A stretch of DNA of 64,000 bases from an uncultured Ruminococcus sp. (GTDB lineage Bacteria > Bacillota > Clostridia > Oscillospirales > Ruminococcaceae). Below the pieces are notes generated by a model that saw only the letters and a list, made by a program, of their open reading frames with translations, made no database searches and was not told the origin of the DNA. The stretch covers positions 62,001-126,000 of the forward strand of contig CANQVA010000005.1 of assembly GCA_947627175.1 (NCBI GenBank). The letters run 5' to 3'. The position numbers were made by a program, and so were the translations under genes. Position 1 is the first letter of the stretch; every line of letters starts with the position of its first letter. This document shows, piece after piece, positions 54,757-62,300 of the stretch.

Positions 54757-55467
54757 TCAGTCTTCTGAAATTATTGTTCCTACTTCCTTGCCCATAACTG
54801 CATCATATATATTGTCAGGGCGTGAGAGGTCAAACACAAGCATTTTCATTCTGTTATCACGGCACATTGTAGCCGCTGTGCTGTCCATGACTGCAAGTTC
54901 CTCACTAAGAACCTGACTGAAAGTAAGTGTGTTGTATTTTTTGGCATCGTCATATTTATGCGGGTCTTTGTCATAAACACCGTCAACAAGAGTAGCTTTC
55001 AGGAAAATATCAGCCTCTATTTCAGCCGCACGGAGAGATGCCGCCGTATCTGTTGAGAAAAACGGATTACCCGTACCACATCCGAAAATAACAACTCTGC
55101 CCTTATTCAGATGATTTACAGCTTTGTTGCGAATATATGGTTCTGCTACTTGCTGCATTGCAATGGCAGTCTGTACACGTACAACACAACCGAGAGCTTC
55201 AAGACAATCCGCAAGAGCGAGGGCATTCATGGCAGTTGCCAACATACCTATATGATCGGCACGTGTTCTGTCCATAGCACCGCTTGAACGTCCACGCCAG
55301 AAATTTCCTCCGCCTACAACAACTGCAACCTGAACCCCTGCATCAGCACACTTTTTGATGCTTTTGCAGATGTCCATTATAATATTGAAGTTCAGACCGC
55401 TTTTCTTTTCACCTGCCAACGCTTCACCGCTTACTTTTAATAATATTCTTTTATACTTTGGTTCCAT
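54757..55467 (-). CDS. pyrH: UMP kinase
   Basis: Phosphorylates UMP to UDP; amino-acid-kinase fold. It has 236 residues. [20 protein letters not shown] is the ATP loop, [20 protein letters not shown] and [20 protein letters not shown] the UMP region, [19 protein letters not shown] the acidic loop. It pairs metabolically with upp elsewhere in the window. Confidence 0.97.
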   Translation of the reverse strand: MEPKYKRILLKVSGEALAGEKKSGLNFNIIMDICKSIKKCADAGVQVAVVVGGGNFWRGRSSGAMDRTRADHIGMLATAMNALALADCLEALGCVVRVQTAIAMQQVAEPYIRNKAVNHLNKGRVVIFGCGTGNPFFSTDTAASLRAAEIEADIFLKATLVDGVYDKDPHKYDDAKKYNTLTFSQVLSEELAVMDSTAATMCRDNRMKMLVFDLSRPDNIYDAVMGKEVGTIISED

Positions 55468-55509
55468 ATCAGCACCTCACAATTTTCATTTTATCAGAAC
55501 GATATGTTA

Positions 55510-55538
55510 ATTTTATCATAATTTTTCATTCTTGTCAA
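55510..55538 (-). promoter_or_regulatory. Promoter of pyrH
   Basis: Minus strand TTGACA (55533-55538) and TAAAAT (55510-55515), 17-base spacer. Confidence 0.8.
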
Positions 55539-55629
55539 TATACTCTGACCACCTGACGGAAAAACTTTTTATAGTCATATTATACAAAAAAATCATAAAA
55601 AATTTTCAATTCTTCGTCATCAAAAAAAC

Positions 55630-55658
55630 TTGACATTTTCTGTATGCTGTGATATAAT
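55630..55658 (+). promoter_or_regulatory. Promoter of the tRNA-Ser pair
   Basis: Perfect consensus TTGACA (55630-55635) and TATAAT (55653-55658), 17-base spacer. A small GTCGT/ACGAC hairpin follows at the 5' end of the transcript. Confidence 0.9.
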
Positions 55659-55696
55659 ATAAAAGTCGTAAGACACGACGTGAATAAAATAAAAAT

Positions 55697-55785
55697 GGAG
55701 AGGTATCGAAGCGGTCATAACGAGGCGGTCTTGAAAACCGTTTGCCTTAACGGGCACGTGGGTTCGAATCCCACCCTCTCCGCCA
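55697..55785 (+). tRNA. tRNA-Ser (anticodon UGA)
   Basis: Acceptor stem GGAGAGG / CCTCTCC, G discriminator and encoded CCA (55783-55785). The anticodon loop CTTGAAA gives TGA. A long variable arm TGCC-TTAACG-GGCA and the T-loop GGTTCGAATC complete a serine tRNA of 89 bases. Confidence 0.96.
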
Positions 55786-55795
55786 TATTTTGTAT

Positions 55796-55882
55796 GCGGA
55801 TTTACCCAAGTGGTGAAGGGGCTCCCCTGCTAAGGGAGTAGGTCGGGAAACCGGTGCGAGAGTTCAAATCTCTCAATCCGCG
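55796..55882 (+). tRNA. tRNA-Ser (anticodon GCU)
   Basis: Acceptor stem GCGGATT / AATCCGC, G discriminator, T-loop AGTTCAAATC, and a long variable arm around TCGGGAAACCG. The anticodon loop CTGCTAA gives GCT. No CCA is encoded, unlike the neighbouring tRNA, so it must be added after transcription. Confidence 0.95.
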
Positions 55883-55890
55883 TTATTGTA

Positions 55891-55933
55891 AAAACCGCTG
55901 TATGTTGCATTTTTAGCAGTATACAGCGGTTTT
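55891..55933. terminator. Terminator of the tRNA operon, usable in both directions
   Basis: AAAACCGCTGTAT (55891-55903) pairs with ATACAGCGGTTTT (55921-55933), with T-rich flanks on both strands. Confidence 0.85.
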
Positions 55934-56298
55934 CTTTATGTTTCAATAAGTCTGAAAATAAATAGATTTATAGAAAAAGAATAAGATTTTAATCTTTAAA
56001 TTTTAAGATTTTCATCAAAATATGACACGAAAATTATTTCATCTTGCTGTCAATGCTTGCAACGTGTTCTAAATTTACACTATGTGTCGGGCGACGTATC
56101 TGCGGTAAAAATTTAAGCCGCTAAATTTTCATTTTTCGATAAGCATATCGAAATAATTTTTTCTGTTTACGGTTTTTATTCTCCCTTTAATTCTCAACGC
56201 TTGCCTTGATTTTGTCGATGTCCATATACATATACAGTTAGCAAAACTTAAACCAATGTAGCTTAACGCCCTTGTGGTTTAAGCATATTTGTGGTTTA
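55891..56298 (-). ncRNA. Candidate structured small RNA opposite the tRNA-Ser genes
   Basis: A minus-strand promoter TTGACT-17-TATAAT (56304-56332) points into 400 bases with no gene, ending at a hairpin that terminates in either direction (55891-55933). The predicted transcript starts with a duplicated CTTAAACCACAA block that can pair with GGTTTAAG downstream. It then has TTTCGATA-TGCT-TATCGAAA (near 56135-56152), GCGG/CCGC, and AAGATT repeats. One 25-codon frame without a start (FLPQIRRPTHSVNLEHVASI then DSKMK) looks protein-like, so a decayed gene or repeat is the alternative. It does not fit tmRNA, 6S or RNase P by eye. Confidence 0.35.
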
Positions 56299-56303
56299 AG
56301 CAT

Positions 56304-56332
56304 ATTATAACATAGTTTTTTCATAAAGTCAA
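56304..56332 (-). promoter_or_regulatory. Promoter of the candidate small RNA
   Basis: Minus strand TTGACT (56327-56332) and TATAAT (56304-56309), 17-base spacer. No open reading frame with a ribosome binding site follows. Confidence 0.7.
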
Positions 56333-56344
56333 TGTTTTAAAGTA

Positions 56345-56378
56345 AAAAGTCTTGTTCCGTTTAAAGAACAAGACTTTT
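56345..56378 (-). terminator. Terminator after the SLH/Big2-like lipoprotein gene
   Basis: AGTCTTGTTC / GAACAAGACT with A- and T-runs outside; can also act for plus-strand reads. Confidence 0.8.
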
Positions 56379-56388
56379 CTGTTTATGA

Positions 56389-58401
56389 TTATGCAGCCAT
56401 AAATTCTGAATAATCTCTGTTTTCACCTATATTATTATTTACTACTATATCGCCCTTTGCATTTACTGCACATGATGCACTGTATTCACCGTCACTTGTT
56501 CTTACGGTAATACTTGTAGTACCTGCTGAATTAGCAGTTATATTTCCGTTATTGTCTACTGATGCAACAGACGGGTCATTTGACTCCCAGACAACGTCCT
56601 CCATTGAATATCCTGAAGGGAGTGATTCAATTGCGAGTTTTGCAGAAGAGCCAACATCTATTGAAATGTACGATTTTTCAATTGAGAATATACCTACCGG
56701 AACAGTAGCTGCCTCTGTTGTTTCCTCTGTTGTCTTTTCGCCCGTTACTGTACATTCTGGAACTTCTTTGAAGTTTTCAAGATGTACACTGAATTTAACA
56801 GGGCTGTTGTCCTCACCTATTTCAAGCAGTGTCATATTAGCGTTTTCAAATAACTTTTCAAGCAGACCGACTGAAAGTTCAATAGTAAGCCAGCCGTCAA
56901 TCTGTGTACAAGCTATCTTTGTATCACTATCCCATTTAAGTTCAGCCTTGAGTGTGGGTCCTACTTTCAAAGTAACTCTTACAAGTTCAGCATCTGTTAA
57001 GAGGCTGAGAACGAGTGCAAGTGTTAAATTAGCGTATGCACCAATCTGTCCGTTCATAGCAAGTTCTGCGTGTGGGCTGTTTTCATTTATAACACGTGGT
57101 GAATTGTTTCCTTTTACTTCAAAACCTTTTTTATTTGCAATAGAAAGAACAACTTCTGCTTCACCTGTAGCACCAAATGAAACTGATGCTTTAATCGCTA
57201 ATGCCAAACCGTAACCTAATTGAATATCGATTTCACCTAATTCAATAGATGCGTCATCAGCTTGTTTACTTAAATCAAATATATTTACATTTCCATCTTC
57301 ATCAGCACCAAATACAAATCCTGTTGATGCTGAAACATATTCTGTATAGTCAAGTGCTATATATATTTCATTTTCTTGAAAAATTCCACAATTAACTTTT
57401 GCAGTTACTCTTATGTCTTTAATACCTGCTTCAAGGTCAAACGGACCTACTTTACTTTTGAAAACAAGGTCTCTAAAACTTTTTTCACCGCCTGCACTTA
57501 TAAGCGGTTGTATTTCACCTTTTTCAGTATCTGAAAGCTGAGTAATTTCCGGTTTATCATCAACAAATTCATATGATACACCTTCAGCCGGTTTAACATC
57601 TTTAATTTCACCAAATACACCACTTATATTTATATCTTTATAAACTTCTTCAAAAGTAGCCGGTACACATTTTACTTCTGCTTTTCCGTCTGCTCCTGTG
57701 CTTACAGATACAACTTTATATGCTACGCCGTCTTCGTCATTTTCCTGCGGAACAATAATTACATCATCACTTACAAGATTTTCCGCAGATTCAGACGGCA
57801 AAACAATTGAATTATCTTTAATTTCTACATCGGTAACATTAAGTGTCTGTGACAAATCGGTAACATTATCGGCAAGTTGTATATCATAATTTTCGTCAAA
57901 AGTCTTATTGCTCCATTCATGCTGAGCCGTTGCAAGAGATTGTACAGCCTGTTCGGGAGATGAAACACTATCCGTTGAATTGCTTATAACTCCGTGTTCT
58001 ATAGCTGCCTGTATAATCTCTTCATCTGATGAATCAAGGTCAGCATAGCCTGATGCTCTCATGAGTGTACTTGTTACAAACTTGTCATCAACGGGGGAAT
58101 TAAGGTCAATGTTTTCATCTTCGCCAATAACTCCCCATTCCTTTGCAGCCTGAACTTCTCCGTCCTCTGAATTTTCATCTACCTGCATACCGAAAGCATC
58201 GTTGACCATTTCAAGCCATTCGCCGTTAGTAATAACACCGTCCTGTGTGCTTGCTGTAGCAGAATCAGATGAATTATCAGAATCTTTCTTGCTTTCGCCG
58301 TTGAAAAATTCTTCAGCACTTCCGCAGCCTGAAAGAACAGTAGCCGTAGAGGCTAATACCGCAATACTTGTTATTGCTGATATTATGCGTTTTACTACCA
58401 T
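56389..58401 (-). CDS. Lipoprotein with SLH-like N terminus and Big2-like C terminus
   Basis: A 670-residue surface lipoprotein. The lipobox is VLSGC with Cys26, followed by a Ser/Asp-rich linker. Residues about 55-165 look like degenerate SLH repeats (ITNGEWLEMVNDAFGM, then AAKEWGVIGEDENIDLNSPV). The middle is a large beta-rich region I do not recognise. Residues about 570-655 form a bacterial Ig-like Big2 domain (SYISIDVGSSAKLAIESLPS, then NGNITANSAGTTSITV). It lies directly downstream of the WXG100 genes in the same direction, after a hairpin. Association with the type VII system is positional only. AAAGGTGG precedes the start. Confidence 0.75.
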   Translation of the reverse strand: MVVKRIISAITSIAVLASTATVLSGCGSAEEFFNGESKKDSDNSSDSATASTQDGVITNGEWLEMVNDAFGMQVDENSEDGEVQAAKEWGVIGEDENIDLNSPVDDKFVTSTLMRASGYADLDSSDEEIIQAAIEHGVISNSTDSVSSPEQAVQSLATAQHEWSNKTFDENYDIQLADNVTDLSQTLNVTDVEIKDNSIVLPSESAENLVSDDVIIVPQENDEDGVAYKVVSVSTGADGKAEVKCVPATFEEVYKDINISGVFGEIKDVKPAEGVSYEFVDDKPEITQLSDTEKGEIQPLISAGGEKSFRDLVFKSKVGPFDLEAGIKDIRVTAKVNCGIFQENEIYIALDYTEYVSASTGFVFGADEDGNVNIFDLSKQADDASIELGEIDIQLGYGLALAIKASVSFGATGEAEVVLSIANKKGFEVKGNNSPRVINENSPHAELAMNGQIGAYANLTLALVLSLLTDAELVRVTLKVGPTLKAELKWDSDTKIACTQIDGWLTIELSVGLLEKLFENANMTLLEIGEDNSPVKFSVHLENFKEVPECTVTGEKTTEETTEAATVPVGIFSIEKSYISIDVGSSAKLAIESLPSGYSMEDVVWESNDPSVASVDNNGNITANSAGTTSITVRTSDGEYSASCAVNAKGDIVVNNNIGENRDYSEFMAA

Positions 58402-58447
58402 TTTTTAACCACCTTTTCTATTTAATTTTCAAACATCTTTTGATTAT

Positions 58448-58492
58448 AAAATCTCACCCGCCCTGTTTTTTCAACAGAACAAGCGAGATTTT
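58448..58492 (-). terminator. Long hairpin between the second WXG100 gene and the lipoprotein gene
   Basis: AAAATCTC (58448-58455) and GAGATTTT (58485-58492) are the outer stem; GCTTGTT/GGCGGGT pairs with G-U wobbles and CTGTT/AACAG closes a GAAAA loop. A 20-bp stem followed by ATTTTATAAT on the minus strand suggests a terminator, possibly leaky. Confidence 0.7.
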
Positions 58493-58507
58493 ATTCAGGT
58501 CTTTAGT

Positions 58508-58819
58508 TTACTGGGGCTTTCTTATGTTAGTAATGTTCTGAACATTAGTAGCCATTACTGAAGATGTCGGTTCAGCAACATTCAATCTAAGATATGAAAC
58601 CACTTTTTTGAGATATGCCTCAAACTTTTCAATTGTCGGTTTGAGCTGACAGAACTGTTCTCTCATTTCATCTGCTGCTTTAGACTGATAATTGTCTTCG
58701 GTACTTTTAATTGCCTCAGAAATCTTATTAAGAGCGTCCATTATATTATTAGCATATCCTTCAATCTGTCCAGCATTTTCTCTTATGCCCTCAGGGTCAA
58801 CAAAAATTATTTCTGACAT
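58508..58819 (-). CDS. WXG100-type protein lacking the W-x-G motif
   Basis: A 103-residue all-helical protein of the ESAT-6/WXG100 type by length, helical pattern and position. Where the hairpin W-x-G would be it has DNYQSKAADEM, so the Trp and Gly are missing. The helices are IRENAGQIEGYANNIMDALN and EMREQFCQLKPTIEKFEAYL, with a 25-residue flexible tail. Such proteins form helical-hairpin dimers and are exported or help export by type VII secretion. It lies 25 bases after the canonical WXG100 gene, so the two may form a heterodimer. AAGGAGG precedes the ATG. Confidence 0.82.
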   Translation of the reverse strand: MSEIIFVDPEGIRENAGQIEGYANNIMDALNKISEAIKSTEDNYQSKAADEMREQFCQLKPTIEKFEAYLKKVVSYLRLNVAEPTSSVMATNVQNITNIRKPQ

Positions 58820-58844
58820 TATAATTACCTCCTTTCAATAAAAA

Positions 58845-59156
58845 TTAAAATTCAATCTCAGATGCTTTATTTTCGCTATCAGCTTTACGACCTACGTGAG
58901 CATAGATAGCGTTGCGAAGATTCCTGTGATACTCCACAATAACGTCATACATCGAATCGAAGTGAATCTTTTCCTCATCCATCTTTGACTTAAAGGAATC
59001 GTAGTCACTTCCCTTCCAGTTGTTTGCGAGTTCGCCTGCAACGAGATCATAGAGTGCTGAGTACTCTCTTTGAAAATCATCTGCAAACTTCTCGATGTTC
59101 TTGACTACACCGAGTACCGGATCCGGACCATCCGGCAAATTGATTGTACTTGCCAT
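58845..59156 (-). CDS. WXG100-family type VII secretion protein
   Basis: A 103-residue helical protein with the WXG motif as NNWKGSDYDSFKSKMD near residue 47. Helix one is GVVKNIEKFADDFQREYSAL and helix two KIHFDSMYDVIVEYHRN. No signal peptide. The C-terminal tail is EF-ended and acidic; a YxxxD-like export signal is possible in helix two but not certain. It is the first gene of a short operon with its own extended -10 promoter, 242 bases after essC. AGGAGGT precedes the ATG. Confidence 0.9.
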   Translation of the reverse strand: MASTINLPDGPDPVLGVVKNIEKFADDFQREYSALYDLVAGELANNWKGSDYDSFKSKMDEEKIHFDSMYDVIVEYHRNLRNAIYAHVGRKADSENKASEIEF

Positions 59157-59208
59157 AAAAAATACCTCCTGATAAAATATATTTTTGGTGTTTCCACCTT
59201 ATGTATAT

Positions 59209-59217
59209 ATTATAGCA
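59209..59217 (-). promoter_or_regulatory. Extended -10 promoter of the WXG100 genes
   Basis: Minus strand TGCTATAAT (59209-59217). No good -35 is seen; the region upstream is one arm of the inverted repeat 59222-59234 / 59295-59306. Confidence 0.6.
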
Positions 59218-59221
59218 CATT

Positions 59222-59306
59222 CGATTTTCGGGGGTTTTAAAAAGTGCAACACTTAATATTTTAGTTATTTTAGATATGAGTGTATTTTTTTATTCCCTGA
59301 AAATCG
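59222..59306. repeat. Inverted repeat upstream of the WXG100 promoter
   Basis: CGATTTTCGGGGG (59222-59234) and CCCTGAAAATCG (59295-59306) are complementary with one mismatch and flank about 60 AT-rich bases that overlap the -35 area. It may be a regulator site. Confidence 0.45.
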
Positions 59307-59330
59307 GCATAAATTAACAAAAAAAATTTT

Positions 59331-59396
59331 TTTTGCTGTTTTTTACCCCTCTTTTTGCTGTTATTTACCATATGTTTTGCTGTGTCAGACCGTCTT
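59331..59396. repeat. Three tandem 22-bp repeats just after essC
   Basis: Units start TTTTGCTGT at 59331, 59353 and 59375, an exact 22-base period. Units one and two also share TTTACC. An A8T8 tract lies next to them (59319-59334). Confidence 0.6.
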
Positions 59397-59398
59397 TT

Positions 59399-62300
59399 TC
59401 ATTTGAAATAAGTAAATTTATTTCCTGCTTTTCTGTTGCGGACGACAACAGCTTCACGTTCAGAAAGTGTATCTGCATTTTCTGCATCTTCAAAAAGTCC
59501 TGAACTGCTTATACCGTTACCGAGCCATATTCCCGAATTGTCAAGCCATTCCCTGTTATTTTCCTTGTCAATATTTTCAAAGTCAGAAATTTCTGATTCG
59601 TCAATATTTTTTATAATATGAATATATGCTCCACGTTCGTTATACATCTTGTCGGGGGTATCAAGAATGATATAATGAAAATGTATCTCCGGAAGACTGT
59701 TTATGACGCTTTTAAGATTTACTATTGTAAGATTCGTATTGTCGGCAGTACATATATCTGCAAATGAATTTATAATAACATAAATATGCTGTGCGTCCTC
59801 ACTCATAACGCATTTTCTGTTTTCGTCAAGAACGAGTTTGTCACAACGTTCCTCTACTATATTCTTATAGAAGATATTCCAGTTCTGCAATTCTTCCAAT
59901 GTTGAATAATATGTATATTCCTGATTTTCCTGTTTAAGTTTTCCTGAATTGTCAAGCAGTATAACAGATATATTTTTATCTTTTGAAAGAGCCTTTGCAA
60001 GATAACCTGCAAAATCAGTCAGACAATTTGAAGAAAGTGAAGAAACAAAAGTAATATATTTATCACTGAAATCATAATAGAATATATCTTTTTCTGTAGT
60101 GCCTATTGGTACATTATTATATTGTATATCATCTGCCAGTATACTTTCTGCATCAATATGAATATTTTTAAACGACACAGCACACATATTCGGATATTTT
60201 TCAGTTGCCTGCCTGCATAGAATTTTTACTTCCTTTGACGCATCGTCCGACGGTGTTTCGTCTTCCTCACATGGTACAATGTCGAAAATGTCAGCAGTCT
60301 GAAATTTATATGTAATATCGTTTTCTTTTATAATTCCGTTTCCTATACAGTCGGACGGAGTTATACCGCCTGTTCTTCCGAGTATACCGGAATAGTCGTT
60401 CACATCATTCATTTTAAGCATGAATGTCTGTTGTATATACTGTCTTAAACGGAAATTGACATTTACTGTTGAAGTTCCTATAACAATATATACTCCTCTT
60501 TTTACACCCTCACGGGCAATATACATAATATCAGAAAGGTCACTGTCTTTGAACTTTTCAATAAATTCAGTATAATTATTCAGAATGATAACAACAGACG
60601 GAAGTGTATTTCCCGAGTTTCTGCAATATCTTGCATACTCTCCGCCCTGCTCCGCAAATAATTTGCTTCTTCTTACAATTTCGTCCTTTACAGAACTTAT
60701 AATACTTCTTACATCGTCCTCTTCGTCAGCAATAACAACATCTCCTACGTGCGGTGACTTTTCAAACGTTTTAAGAAATCCTGCATCAAAATCAAGTATG
60801 TATATATTTACCTGTTCAGGCGTATAGTCATAAATGAGTGAGTATAACAATGTAACAAAAAACATATCAAGACCGCTTCCTGCTGCACCGTAAACAATAA
60901 GATTTCCTTTCTTTGAAAACGGAATAGTCATAATTTCCTGTTTTCTTTCATAAAGGTCATCTTTTTTGCCTATAACGGGTTCAATCGGAACATAGCCTGT
61001 ATGGGGAGTTCTGCCGAGTTCTGCGTAAAGTTCTCTGATTGAGAGTTTAGCGGGGATAGGTTCAAGCCACAGAGGTCTTACTTCAATATCTTTTGCAATA
61101 TCAATAAGATATTCTCTTACTGCGATAAGTTGAGATATTGCTTTATCTTTTTCGGGGTTGATTTTAAGTTCTGACTTTTTAACTTTTTCATATATAACTG
61201 TTCCCGTGTTGCTGATAACTTCAACTGATTCAATATCATTTTTTACAAATTCTTCCGATTCTATATAATCAGCACCGCACCATGCAGACTGACCCATACT
61301 GAATACTTCATTATAGCCAACCTGAAAAAAGAAACGTCCTGTTGTAGATATTTCTGCGGCATCGGGACAATGAATAACAGCCTGACTGTCTTCTTTTCCC
61401 TGAACTTTAAGGCATATTTTAAAACGTGAGTTACTCCATATCTGAGGACTTACAACAGAATCAGGCTTTTGCGTTGCAAGAATAAGATGCACACCAAGAC
61501 TTCGACCTATTCGGGCGGCACTTACAAGCAAATCCATAAATTTACTTCCTCCGCCTTTTTCGTCTGCTTTAAGTTCAGCAAATTCGTCGCATACTATAAA
61601 TAAATGTGGGAGTGCTTCAAGGTCTGCACCTTCACGTCTTAACTGCTGATACTTGTATATATCCATAGTACCTTCATTTGATATTTTACGTGCTTTCTTG
61701 AAAAGAAACTGTCTTCTTTTTATTTCCGTATCAATGGAAATACAAGCTCTTTCAATAGTTGCACCGTCAAGGTTTGTAACAGTTCCCACAACGTGCGGTA
61801 ACTTATGGATAACTTCAATAGTCTTTCCGTCTTTCTTTTCTTCTCTTACTTCATTGAAAGCATCGGCAAGACCACCGCCCTTATAGTCAACAATTACAAA
61901 TGCAACTTCTTCAGGGCTGTAATTTACAGCAAGTGAAAGAATTACAGTTATTATTGATTCACTTTTTCCCGAACCTGTAGTACCTGCTATAAGACCATGA
62001 GGACCATGAAATTTTTCGTGCATATCAATAAAAAATACATCACCGGACGGTGCAACACCTATTTCTGTTTTAAGTGATTTAATAGGATTGTTTTCAGCCC
62101 ATCTTGTAAGGCTGTTAAGATGTTCAACTTTTGATACCCTGAACATATCAAGGAAAGTAAGCATTTTAGGCAATTGATATTTTTCTGTATTTATATCAAG
62201 TTTTATATTTGCTATTCTGTTCAGATATGTTTCAAAATCAGAATTATTGTTGAGCTTATAGGGAGAAAATTCGGATACTGTATTATTTATGCGGTCATAA

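Noticed and set aside
55891-56298. tmRNA, RNase P RNA or 6S RNA
   Set aside because: No tRNA-like ends with CCA, no tag peptide, none of the conserved RNase P motifs and no large central bubble typical of 6S.
56552-57214. Plus-strand open frame of 220 residues
   Set aside because: Antisense to the lipoprotein gene, which has a clear start, lipobox and terminator.
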